Origin: JAGNZR01 sp051659505
Lineage (GTDB): Bacteria > Fusobacteriota > Fusobacteriia > Fusobacteriales > Fusobacteriaceae
Assembly (NCBI GenBank): GCA_051659505.1
Contig: JBOFOQ010000004.1
Location: 1-64,000 of the forward strand
DNA length: 64,000 nucleotides
Direction of reading: 5' to 3'
In this document: one piece after another, positions 17,283 through 25,612 of the stretch
Layout of the letters: every line of letters begins with the position of its first letter
How positions within the stretch are numbered: the first letter of the stretch is position 1
Translations under genes and position numbers: made by a program
Notes under the pieces: model-generated
Seen by the model: only the letters and a program-made list of their open reading frames with translations
What the model was told of the DNA's origin: nothing
Databases searched by the model: none

Positions 17283-18455
17283 ATGAAAATATGCATATAT
17301 AATGGAAAAATAGTTACACCTGACAGCATTGCAAAAGGAGCGATATACATTGTTGATGGAAAAATTGATAAAATAGTTTCAGAAGAATCGACCAACTTAA
17401 CAAATGAATATGAAAATTTAAACGCTAATGAAAATTGGATTTTACCAGGAATTATAGATTGTCATAGTGATGCTGTGGAACTAGAATTACAACCACGACC
17501 CACGAGTCTTTTTTCTATGGACATAGCTTTTAAGGAGTTAGAAAAAAAACTTGTTTTAGCAGGGATAACCACTATGTATCATTCTTTATCTATTTCTAAA
17601 AATGTTTTTGGAGAAGAAAAAATAAAGAAATATTACCGAACAGAAAAAGGTGTTGATGAATTATCTGAATGGCTCTATAAAAACAAAGAAAAATCAATTA
17701 TAAATCATAAACTTCATATAAGATATGAAATAGATAATTCAGAGGGAATAGAACAACTAAAAGAAATGATAAGAAATGGAAAAGTTGATTTTTTCTCAAT
17801 AATGGATCATACTCCAGGACAGGGTCAGTTTAGAAACTTAGAAAAATATAAAAAAGTTATTATAGCATACAGAAACTGTTCTGAAAAAGAAGCTGAAAAA
17901 TTTATAGAAAAATCAATAAAAGATGATAAAATGGAGATTGAAGATATTGAAAATATAATAAAGTTCGCTAGAACCTATAATATTCCTGTTGCCTCACATG
18001 ATGATGATTTAATAGAAAAGATTGATTTAATAAAACCTTGGGATGTTAAAATAAGTGAATTCCCTATAATGTTAAAAGTAGCGAAATACGCTAAAGAAAA
18101 AGGACTATACACAGTAATGGGGGCTCCCAATATTTTGTTAGGTGGCTCTCATAGCGGTAATTTATCAGCAGAAGAGGCTATAAATAATAATGCAGTTGAT
18201 ATTTTATGTTCTGATTATTATCCCGCGTCTCTCCTTCATTCTATATTTTATATGAAGAGAAAAGGTAGTTGTATCAAAGAAATGGTAAAATTAATATCTT
18301 TGAATCCAGCTAAAGCTCTAAATTTAGATAATATAACAGGTTCTTTAGAAAATAGAAAAAATGCCGACATATTAATCGTTGAAGAAAAAGATGGATTACC
18401 CTTATTAAAAAATGTATTTTCATCTGGAAAGATGATAATGAGTATGGGAGGATAG
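17283..18455 (+). CDS. phnM: PhnM, alpha-D-ribose 1-methylphosphonate 5-triphosphate diphosphatase
   Basis: The 390-residue amidohydrolase opens with IYNGKIVTPD, and its metal-binding motif is DCHSDAVELELQPRP (the HxD variant typical of PhnM). Later DHTPGQGQ and ASHDDD supply further ligands. It removes pyrophosphate from the ribose triphosphate intermediate to give the PhnJ substrate. AGGAGG precedes the ATG. Confidence 0.95.
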   Translation: MKICIYNGKIVTPDSIAKGAIYIVDGKIDKIVSEESTNLTNEYENLNANENWILPGIIDCHSDAVELELQPRPTSLFSMDIAFKELEKKLVLAGITTMYHSLSISKNVFGEEKIKKYYRTEKGVDELSEWLYKNKEKSIINHKLHIRYEIDNSEGIEQLKEMIRNGKVDFFSIMDHTPGQGQFRNLEKYKKVIIAYRNCSEKEAEKFIEKSIKDDKMEIEDIENIIKFARTYNIPVASHDDDLIEKIDLIKPWDVKISEFPIMLKVAKYAKEKGLYTVMGAPNILLGGSHSGNLSAEEAINNNAVDILCSDYYPASLLHSIFYMKRKGSCIKEMVKLISLNPAKALNLDNITGSLENRKNADILIVEEKDGLPLLKNVFSSGKMIMSMGG

Positions 18456-18456
18456 A

Positions 18457-19743
18457 GTGGATATGTTAACAGAGAAAGGATTTTTTCATGAAAGGTCTGA
18501 AATAATAGAGACGAAATTCGGAAAATGGAATGAAGTGGAGAAAAATTGTGTGTTTTTAGAAAGTGAAATTGGAGATTTTACTTATTTTGGTTCAGGATGT
18601 GATGTAGCACATGCAGAAATAGGAAAGTTTTGCTCTGTAGCAAAAAATGTTAGAGTAAACCCTGCAAATCATCCAATAGAGCGAGTTAGCCAACATCATT
18701 TCACATATAGAAGAATAAAATTTCAAATGGATGACAAAGATGATGAAGGGATATTCCAGTGGAGAAGAGATAAAAAAGTAAAAATTGGAGATGATGTTTG
18801 GATAGGGCATAATGCTATTATAATGGGAGGAGTAAGAATAGGGTCTGGAGCAGTTATTGCAAGTGGAAGTGTAATTACAAAGGATGTGGAACCTTATACT
18901 GTAGTAGGTGGTATTCCTGGTAAATTTATAAAAAGAAGATTTGACGAAAAAACTTCAAAAAGTCTTTTAAATATTAAATGGTGGAATTGGTCTTATGAAC
19001 AAATAAAAGAACGATTTGATGAGTTTTTAGGTGATAGAAAGGAATTTGTTAAAAAATATGAAGATAAAAAACCATTACTTGAGATAAAAGAACTTTATAA
19101 AAATTTTGATTTATATAACTTAGATGTTGATATAAAAGGTTGTCAAAATATAAATATGTCAGTTTATGAAGGGGAGTTTATAGGAATAACGGGAACGAGT
19201 GGAAGTGGAAAGTCTACAATATTGAAGTGTATATACAGAAATTATTTACCAACAAGTGGAAAAATTTTATACAATTCTAAAAATTATGGAATGATAGACT
19301 TAGCTAAAGCGATTGAAAGAGAAATAATAAAAATAAGAAAAGATGAAATTGGCTATGTTTCACAATTTTTGAAGGTAATGCCGAGAGTAACAGCAAAAGA
19401 ATTTTTAAAAGAAAACATTATAAACATTAGTGGTGATTCCGCATTAGCAGAAGAAGAAACTATAAAAATGTTAAAACATTTTAAGATTTCACCTGAATTG
19501 TGGGATGCTTATCCAAATACATTTAGTGGTGGAGAAAAGTTAAGATTAAATATAGCAAAAGCTATGATAAAAAAACCTAAACTCTTGATATTAGATGAGC
19601 CTACAGCCTCTCTAGACAATGGTTCTAAAATATTAGTTAAAGAACTAATTGAAGAGCTAAAAAAACAAGGGACAACAATGTTAGGAATATTTCACGATAT
19701 TGAATTTATGGAAAATGTTATAGACCGAGAGTATAAAATGTGA
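18457..19743 (+). CDS. phnL: Fusion of phn-type hexapeptide acyltransferase and PhnL
   Basis: The 428-residue protein joins two functions usually encoded apart. Residues 1 to about 190 form a left-handed beta-helix transferase of the type found in phn clusters (NHPIERVSQHH at 71-81; repeats such as IGDDVWIGHNAIIMGGVRIG; VVGGIPGK). Residues about 207-428 are the ABC-type PhnL: Walker A GTSGSGKST at 246-254, signature FSGGEKLRLNIAKAM from 356, Walker B LLILDEP at 376-382. PhnL works with PhnGHI in loading ribose triphosphate. The start may be GTG 18457 or ATG 18463. No stop or frameshift separates the halves. Confidence 0.9.
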   Translation: MDMLTEKGFFHERSEIIETKFGKWNEVEKNCVFLESEIGDFTYFGSGCDVAHAEIGKFCSVAKNVRVNPANHPIERVSQHHFTYRRIKFQMDDKDDEGIFQWRRDKKVKIGDDVWIGHNAIIMGGVRIGSGAVIASGSVITKDVEPYTVVGGIPGKFIKRRFDEKTSKSLLNIKWWNWSYEQIKERFDEFLGDRKEFVKKYEDKKPLLEIKELYKNFDLYNLDVDIKGCQNINMSVYEGEFIGITGTSGSGKSTILKCIYRNYLPTSGKILYNSKNYGMIDLAKAIEREIIKIRKDEIGYVSQFLKVMPRVTAKEFLKENIINISGDSALAEEETIKMLKHFKISPELWDAYPNTFSGGEKLRLNIAKAMIKKPKLLILDEPTASLDNGSKILVKELIEELKKQGTTMLGIFHDIEFMENVIDREYKM

Positions 19744-19773
19744 TATGAAAAAAATTAGTTATAGGAGAATAAA

Positions 19774-20577
19774 ATGAAAGTAGATCTACATATTCATTCC
19801 ATAGTATCAGATTGTAATTATACAATAGAAAATATAATTAAAAAAGCAAAAGAAAGTGGACTTACTCATATTTCTATAACTGATCATGACACACTACTAG
19901 GTATAAATGAGACAATTGAACTTAGTAAAAAATATGGTATAAATGCAACACCAGGAATTGAGATATCAGCATATGATTTTAAAAGAAAAAGAAAAGTTCA
20001 CATACTAGGGTATAAGAATATCGGTGAAAATGTTAATAAATTATGTGAAGAAATACCTAAAAAAAGAGAAGAGCAGTCTAAAAAATATTTTGATGAAATA
20101 AAGAAGAAAGGATACAACATTTCATGGGATAAAATTAAAAAAAATGCAGGAAAAACAGGGGTTTTTAAACAACATATAATGCTAAATTTAATAGAACGTG
20201 GATACACTGATGAAATATATGGTGAATTATACAATGTTTTATTTAAGAAAGAAACTATGGTTAGTGATATGGAATATATAGATGTTTATGATGCTGTTAA
20301 AGCTATAAAAAACGATGGAGGTATTGTTGTTATTGCTCATCCTTGTATATATAAAAATGAAGAATTGATAAAAGAGCTAATTCCTCATGGATTAGATGGT
20401 ATAGAAGTATATCATCCAAAGCACTCATCTAAAAATATAGAAATATTAGAGAAAATTGCAAAGGAAAATAACATTTTAATAACTGGAGGAAGTGATTTTC
20501 ATGGTGATATGGATGATGTTAAAATAAATTTAGGGGAATTTTTCTACTCTCCTGATGATTTATATAATTTATTTTAA
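19774..20577 (+). CDS. PHP-domain phosphodiesterase of the C-P lyase pathway (PhnPP-type)
   Basis: The 267-residue PHP protein has the metal ligands HIH in DLHIHS (residues 5-7), ITDHD (about 35-39), PGIEISA, VIAHP near 188 and GSDFHGD near 239. In some bacteria a PHP enzyme (PhnPP) replaces the metallo-beta-lactamase PhnP and opens 5-phosphoribosyl 1,2-cyclic phosphate to ribose 2,5-bisphosphate. No phnP or phnN is present here, so this gene fits that step as the last of the operon. A general nucleoside monophosphate phosphatase role is the alternative. Confidence 0.8.
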   Translation: MKVDLHIHSIVSDCNYTIENIIKKAKESGLTHISITDHDTLLGINETIELSKKYGINATPGIEISAYDFKRKRKVHILGYKNIGENVNKLCEEIPKKREEQSKKYFDEIKKKGYNISWDKIKKNAGKTGVFKQHIMLNLIERGYTDEIYGELYNVLFKKETMVSDMEYIDVYDAVKAIKNDGGIVVIAHPCIYKNEELIKELIPHGLDGIEVYHPKHSSKNIEILEKIAKENNILITGGSDFHGDMDDVKINLGEFFYSPDDLYNLF

Positions 20578-20602
20578 TTTTGTTAAAAAATACGTTTTGA
20601 AA

Positions 20603-20633
20603 ATTGGGGACAATTAAACTTGCAATTTAGCTT
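20603..20633 (-). repeat. IS-like terminal inverted repeat, right copy
   Basis: On the minus strand this reads AAGCTAAATTGCA ... AATTGTCCCCAA, agreeing with 8740-8770 at 25 of 31 bases in inverted orientation. It lies 26 bases after the last phn-locus gene. No transposase fragment is adjacent here. Confidence 0.6.
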
Positions 20634-20657
20634 TTTTATTCACAGAGGAAAAAAATA

Positions 20658-20705
20658 TTGACGTAAATATAAAAAGTGTGGTATTGTTGTGTTGAAGTTG
20701 CAACA
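20658..20705 (+). promoter_or_regulatory. Promoter and inverted repeat upstream of the PTS gene
   Basis: TTGACG (20658-20663), 18 bases, then TATTGT (20682-20687). Immediately downstream TGTTG (20690-20694) and CAACA (20701-20705) form an inverted repeat that could be an operator or a small leader hairpin. The PTS start codon is 71 bases further. Confidence 0.45.
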
Positions 20706-20775
20706 TTTAATTTGTAAGGGAACATGTAGTAATTAATAGGTATTTAATTATTTCAAAATTTATTTAGGAGGAAAA

Positions 20776-22254
20776 ATGAAAGTTTTTGCACAGATTCAAA
20801 AGATAGGAAAAGCTCTAATGACGCCAATTGCAATATTACCAGCAGCTGGATTGTTTTTAGCTTTTGGAAACAAACTAGGAATTCCAATGATGGAGGCAGC
20901 AGGAGGGGTAATCTTTTCTAATTTACCTTTGTTGTTTGCAGTAGGTTCAGCAATAGGTTTAGTAGGTGGAGACGGAGTAGCGGCTCTAGCAGCAGTAGTG
21001 GCTATTCTAATAATGAATACAACTATGGGAATGGTTGTTGGAATAACACCAGAAATGGCAGCAGCAGGGGGGAAATATGCACTTGTAATGGGGATTCCAA
21101 CTCTGCAAACAGGAGTTTTTGGAGGTTTAATAGCAGGAATAATAGCGGCTGTATCCTATAATTATTTTCATAAAACGGAACTTCCAGCATTTTTAGGATT
21201 TTTCTCTGGAAAAAGATTAGTACCAATAGTAACAGCAGTAGTAGCTTTCTTAGTAGGACTTGCTATGCCAATAATTTGGGGACCAGTTCAAACAGGATTA
21301 GCTGCACTATCTTCAGTAGCTAATGAAGGAAATACAAATGTATCAACATTTTTGTTTGGATTAGTTGAAAGAGCCTTAATACCATTTGGTTTACATCATA
21401 TATTTTACGCTCCATTTTGGTTTCAATTTGGAGAATATACAGATAAAGCAGGAAATTTAGTAAATGGAGACCAAGCAATTTGGTTTGCCATGTTAAAAGA
21501 TGGTGTTCACAATTTCTCATCTGCTACATACCAAGGAGCAGGAAAGTTTATGACAGGAAAGTTTCCTTTCATGATGTTTGGATTACCTGCAGCAGCTTTA
21601 GCTATGTATCATGAAGCGAAACCTGAAAATAAAAAAATAGTTGGAGGATTGCTTTTCTCTGCAGCTTTAACTTCATTTTTAACAGGAATAACAGAGCCGT
21701 TAGAATTCTCGTTCTTGTTTGTAGCACCAATTTTATACGGAATACATTGTTTATTTGCAGCAACATCATTTATGCTAATGAATATGTTTAACGTTAGAAT
21801 TGGAATGACATTCTCAGGTGGAGCTATAGATTTCGCTGTGTTTGGAATATTACCAGGGACAGATGGATTTGCAACTAATTGGCCAATGGCAATAGCAGTA
21901 GGATTAGGATTAGCTATAGTTTATTACTTTGGATTCAGATTTGCTATAAGAACTTGGAATTTAATGACTCCAGGTAGAGAAGAAATGAGTAGTAATGAAG
22001 GGGAAAATACGACTATAGCAAATGGAGAATTAGCAGTTTTAGTTCAAAATGCTTTAGGTGGAAAAGATAATTTAGTTAGTATAGATGCTTGTATAACAAG
22101 ATTAAGATTAGAAGTAAAAAATACAGCTTTAGTAAATGATTCTGAACTTAAAAAATTAGGTGCAGCTGGCGTTTTAAAAGTTGGTCAAAATGGAGTTCAA
22201 GTAATATTTGGAGCTAAAGCTCAATTTATTGCAAATGATTTAAAAAATCTTTAA
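20776..22254 (+). CDS. PTS sugar transporter EIICB, glucose/N-acetylglucosamine/maltose class
   Basis: The 492-residue protein has an EIIC membrane domain (residues 1 to about 390, with GITEPLEFSFLF) and a C-terminal EIIB domain (about 408-492) whose phospho-Cys is Cys439 in DACITRLRL. No EIIA domain is attached, so an EIIA must come from elsewhere. It imports and phosphorylates a hexose or related sugar. AGGAGG precedes the ATG. The gene is monocistronic, with its own promoter and a terminator. The specific sugar is not clear from sequence. Confidence 0.9.
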   Translation: MKVFAQIQKIGKALMTPIAILPAAGLFLAFGNKLGIPMMEAAGGVIFSNLPLLFAVGSAIGLVGGDGVAALAAVVAILIMNTTMGMVVGITPEMAAAGGKYALVMGIPTLQTGVFGGLIAGIIAAVSYNYFHKTELPAFLGFFSGKRLVPIVTAVVAFLVGLAMPIIWGPVQTGLAALSSVANEGNTNVSTFLFGLVERALIPFGLHHIFYAPFWFQFGEYTDKAGNLVNGDQAIWFAMLKDGVHNFSSATYQGAGKFMTGKFPFMMFGLPAAALAMYHEAKPENKKIVGGLLFSAALTSFLTGITEPLEFSFLFVAPILYGIHCLFAATSFMLMNMFNVRIGMTFSGGAIDFAVFGILPGTDGFATNWPMAIAVGLGLAIVYYFGFRFAIRTWNLMTPGREEMSSNEGENTTIANGELAVLVQNALGGKDNLVSIDACITRLRLEVKNTALVNDSELKKLGAAGVLKVGQNGVQVIFGAKAQFIANDLKNL

Positions 22255-22260
22255 AAATAA

Positions 22261-22300
22261 AAAAGTAGTCCTAAAATAAAATTCAGGACTACTTTTTTTT
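22261..22300. terminator. Bidirectional terminator after the PTS gene
   Basis: AAAAGTAGTCCT (22261-22272) pairs perfectly with AGGACTACTTTT (22285-22296), with a T run beyond. The next gene ends at 22312 on the other strand. Confidence 0.85.
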
Positions 22301-22311
22301 ATAAAAATAAT

Positions 22312-22608
22312 TTACTCTCCACCAAAATAAAGAACTTCAGCACTAGCCTCATACCAAGGACCATCTTCATCTTCTCCAATTTCAATAAAAAACTCAACTT
22401 GAGTATCTTCAAGTGTAAACCCAATAGAATTTAGACTGTCATCATTAAAAAATTCTATATTGTTAAATTTTATTTTATCAATTTTTTCAACTAAGTCAGG
22501 TTGTTCTTTTAATAATTCAGTAATATCCTCTTTTAAATAATCATAACCTCTTCTAGAAAAAGCATCAGAAATTTTCTCTATTCTAGCAAGTGTTTTTTCA
22601 GTAAACAT
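22312..22608 (-). CDS. Small acidic protein of unknown function
   Basis: A 98-residue acidic protein with AAAGGAG placed 8 bases before the ATG. The C-terminal half (VEFFIEIGEDEDGPWYEASAE) looks like beta strands; the N-terminal half looks helical. No signal peptide or membrane segment. I do not recognise the family. It follows a 48-codon gene on the same strand with a 20-base gap. Confidence 0.7.
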   Translation of the reverse strand: MFTEKTLARIEKISDAFSRRGYDYLKEDITELLKEQPDLVEKIDKIKFNNIEFFNDDSLNSIGFTLEDTQVEFFIEIGEDEDGPWYEASAEVLYFGGE

Positions 22609-22628
22609 AATATAAACTCCTTTGATAA

Positions 22629-22775
22629 TTATTTTTTAAAAATTTTTTTAAGAGAGTTAAAATATTTTAAAAAGAAAAGATAAATCTTAACTTTTTTCAT
22701 TTGGAAAGGAATTTTATTTAAACTTTCAAAAATTTTTTTATCTATTTCTTCTTCAGATAGATTTATTCTATTCAT
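22629..22775 (-). CDS. Small unknown protein of 48 residues
   Basis: An ATG at 22775 with GAGGTG 9 bases before it opens a 48-codon frame ending at 22629. The product starts MNRINLSEEEIDKKIFESLN and ends in a basic, Phe/Leu/Lys-rich tail (FFLKYFNSLKKIFKK) that could form an amphipathic helix. Ribosome site and tandem position with the 98-residue gene support it as real; function unknown. Confidence 0.45.
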   Translation of the reverse strand: MNRINLSEEEIDKKIFESLNKIPFQMKKVKIYLFFLKYFNSLKKIFKK

Positions 22776-22996
22776 TATTTTATTCACCTCATGAAATAAT
22801 TTTTTATCTCTAATTATACCTAATTTTTAAATAAAGATAAAGAGATAGTTTTGTAGAAATGAATAAAAATATTTTTATACTTGCTAAGACAATAATAAAG
22901 TGCATAATTATTGATATTTTTTTTGTTTTAATATATAATATAAAAGAGTAAAAAAATGAGATTAATTGAAACATATAATTTTGGAGGTTGAAAAAG

Positions 22997-23617
22997 GTGG
23001 AAAATTGTATTTTTATAGGTGTGGCTGGGGGAAGTGGAAGTGGAAAAACAACAGTGGCACATAACCTTGTGAAAGCTTTCAGTGAAGAGGATGCTATTCT
23101 TGTAGAGCAAGATGTATATTATAGAGAGTTATCTCATTTAACTTTGGAAGAAAGAGCTTTAACAAATTTTGATCATCCCAATGCAATAGATTTTGAATTA
23201 ATGGGAGAACATTTAAATAATTTGAAAAAGGGCATAAATATTGAAAGACCAACTTATGATTTTAAGACACATTCTAGAAAATTAGAAAATGTATTATTAA
23301 AACCTTCGAGAATAATAATTGTAGAAGGAATATTAATATTTGCAGTTAAAGAAATAAGAGACCTTTTTGATGTGAAAATATTTGTAGATACAGATGCTGA
23401 TGAAATGCTACTTAGAAGGATTGAGAGAGATATAAAAGAAAGAGGTAGGAGTTTTGATTCTGTAAAAAAGCAATATTTAAATACAGTTAAACCTATGTAT
23501 TTAGAATTTTGCGAGCCAAGTAAAAGATATGCGGATTTAATTATTCCAAGAGGTGGAGAAAATAAAATAGCAATAAGCATGATAATTGCAAAATTAAAAA
23601 GATATCTTCAAAAATAA
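22997..23617 (+). CDS. udk: Uridine kinase
   Basis: Start chosen at GTG 22997, which is 9 bases after GGAGG; the upstream in-frame TTG touches that site and is unlikely. The 206-residue P-loop kinase has GVAGGSGSGKTTVA, then EQDVYY, NFDHPNAIDFELM and RDIKERGRS typical of Udk. It phosphorylates uridine and cytidine with GTP or ATP for pyrimidine salvage. Confidence 0.92.
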   Translation: MENCIFIGVAGGSGSGKTTVAHNLVKAFSEEDAILVEQDVYYRELSHLTLEERALTNFDHPNAIDFELMGEHLNNLKKGINIERPTYDFKTHSRKLENVLLKPSRIIIVEGILIFAVKEIRDLFDVKIFVDTDADEMLLRRIERDIKERGRSFDSVKKQYLNTVKPMYLEFCEPSKRYADLIIPRGGENKIAISMIIAKLKRYLQK

Positions 23618-23717
23618 AATAGTGAAAAAACTTAAAATGTTAGAAAAAATAAAAAATTTTTAATAAATTGATATAAAAATAGAGTATTGGAAAATAAATT
23701 AATTTGGAGGTAAAATT

Positions 23718-24389
23718 TTGTTTATACTTTTTTTAAAAGGAATAGGAACAGGGTTAGTGTTATCTCTTCCTTTTGGACCAATAGGAATCTATTGTATGGA
23801 AAAAACCCTAGTAGAAGGAGAAAAAGAAGGTTATATTTCTGCACTGGGAATGGTTACAGTGGATTTGATATATGGGGTAATGGCTTTTTTATTTATAAAT
23901 ATATTAAGAGAAGATATAGAAAAATATGGACCTTTGCTAACTAGTGGAGTTGGAGTATTTCTAATAGTTGTAGGAGTTAAAAAATTTTTTAAAAACCCTG
24001 TAGCAGCTAAAATAAAAGATAAAAAAAGAAGCTTATTTCAAAATTATATTACAACATTTTTTGTATCCATGGTAAATATTTCTACAATACTCGTGATAAT
24101 TGGAGTATATACAATAATTGATAAATGGATAAAGGTTTCTGATATATGGAGGATAAAACTTCCTACAGAACTAGAGACTAAAGTTTTATCAGCTTGCTTT
24201 TTTGCGACTGGAATATTCATAGGGGGAGCAACTCTTTGGTTTCTAACAACGTATATATTATATCACTGTAGAAAAAAAATAAATACAGGAACTCTGGTGA
24301 AAATAACTAAAGCAGCGGGAATTTTAATCCTGATTTTTGGAGTTATAACACTAATAACTACGATAAAACATTTAAGGCATAATTTTTGA
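23718..24389 (+). CDS. LysE-type amino-acid exporter family membrane protein
   Basis: The 223-residue protein has about six membrane helices and the LysE/RhtB opening GLVLSLPFGPIGIYCMEKTL. It starts at TTG with GGAGGT 7 bases upstream. Members export amino acids or other small solutes; the substrate here is not known. It lies 25 bases before mnmA and may be co-transcribed with it. Confidence 0.75.
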   Translation: MFILFLKGIGTGLVLSLPFGPIGIYCMEKTLVEGEKEGYISALGMVTVDLIYGVMAFLFINILREDIEKYGPLLTSGVGVFLIVVGVKKFFKNPVAAKIKDKKRSLFQNYITTFFVSMVNISTILVIIGVYTIIDKWIKVSDIWRIKLPTELETKVLSACFFATGIFIGGATLWFLTTYILYHCRKKINTGTLVKITKAAGILILIFGVITLITTIKHLRHNF

Positions 24390-24414
24390 GAACTAGTTTA
24401 AGGAGAAATAAAAT

Positions 24415-25482
24415 ATGGTAAATATTAGTGAGTTAACAAAATATAACGAAGAGAATAAAAATATAAAAATAGCAGTAGCTATGAGCGGGGGAGTTGATAG
24501 CTCTACAGTAGCTTATTTACTCAAAGCTCAGGGGTATGATATTATTGGAATAACAATGAAAACTTGCAAAGAAGCAGATGAAGATGCTAAAAAAGTATGT
24601 GACGAACTAGGAATTGAATATTATTTATGTGATGTAACGAAAAAATTTAAAACAGATGTAATGGACTATTTTGTAGATGAATATTTAAAAGGAAAAACAC
24701 CTAATCCATGTATGGTTTGTAATAGATATATAAAATTTGGAGAATTACTTGAGTTTTCAAAATCATTAGGTGCTAAATTTATGGCAACAGGACACTATGC
24801 AAAAATGAAAGATGGAACTCTAGCTATGGGAAATGACTCTAAAAAAGACCAAGTGTATTTTTTATCACAAATAAAAAAAGAAAATTTAAAACATATAATA
24901 TTCCCAATAGGGGAAATAGAAAAGCCTGTAGTTAGAGAGTTAGCAAAAGAACTAGGAGTGAGAGTGTATAACAAAAAAGATTCTCAAGAGATTTGTTTTG
25001 TTGAAGATGGGATGTTAAAAGAATTTTTAAATGAAAAATCTGATGGAAAAGCAACTCAAAAGGGAAATATAGTAGATAAAAAAGGTGAAATACTAGGTTC
25101 GCATAATGGAATATCTTTTTATACAATAGGACAAAGAAAAGGACTAGGAATTTCTAAAAAAGAACCACTTTATGTTATAGCTTTAAATGCTGAAAAAAAT
25201 GAAGTTATAGTTGGGAGTAACGAAGAGTTGTTTAAAGATAAAATTATTGGTATAAATTTAAATCTTTTAACAGTGGAAAAAATTAAAGATTTAGAAACCT
25301 TAGAACTTTATGCAAAAACAAGGTCTAGAGATATGTTACATCCTTGTTCAGTTAAAGTTTTAGAAGAGGATAGAATAGAGGTTACAATGATAGGAAATTT
25401 AGTTAGAGCAGTAACGCCAGGTCAGGGAATAGTTTTGTATGACAAGGAAAATAAAGTTGTAGCAAGTGCTTTTATAATTTAG
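24415..25482 (+). CDS. mnmA: tRNA-specific 2-thiouridylase MnmA
   Basis: The 355-residue enzyme has the PP-loop AMSGGVDSS (about 22-30), catalytic Cys in NPCMVCNRYIKFG, TGHYAKM and the second Cys in SQEICFVEDG. It thiolates U34 of Lys, Glu and Gln tRNAs. MnmA makes the 2-thiouridine that MnmH (46633-47667) can convert to 2-selenouridine, so the two products act in series in this genome. Confidence 0.96.
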   Translation: MVNISELTKYNEENKNIKIAVAMSGGVDSSTVAYLLKAQGYDIIGITMKTCKEADEDAKKVCDELGIEYYLCDVTKKFKTDVMDYFVDEYLKGKTPNPCMVCNRYIKFGELLEFSKSLGAKFMATGHYAKMKDGTLAMGNDSKKDQVYFLSQIKKENLKHIIFPIGEIEKPVVRELAKELGVRVYNKKDSQEICFVEDGMLKEFLNEKSDGKATQKGNIVDKKGEILGSHNGISFYTIGQRKGLGISKKEPLYVIALNAEKNEVIVGSNEELFKDKIIGINLNLLTVEKIKDLETLELYAKTRSRDMLHPCSVKVLEEDRIEVTMIGNLVRAVTPGQGIVLYDKENKVVASAFII

Positions 25483-25612
25483 TAAAAAAATATTGATACA
25501 CTATTTTTATATATTCTTTTTTAGAATAAACTATTGTTTTTTAGATTTTATTGTAGTAAAATAATACTATAAATATTTTCAATTTAAAATATAGAATTTT
25601 AGGAGGAAAGGA

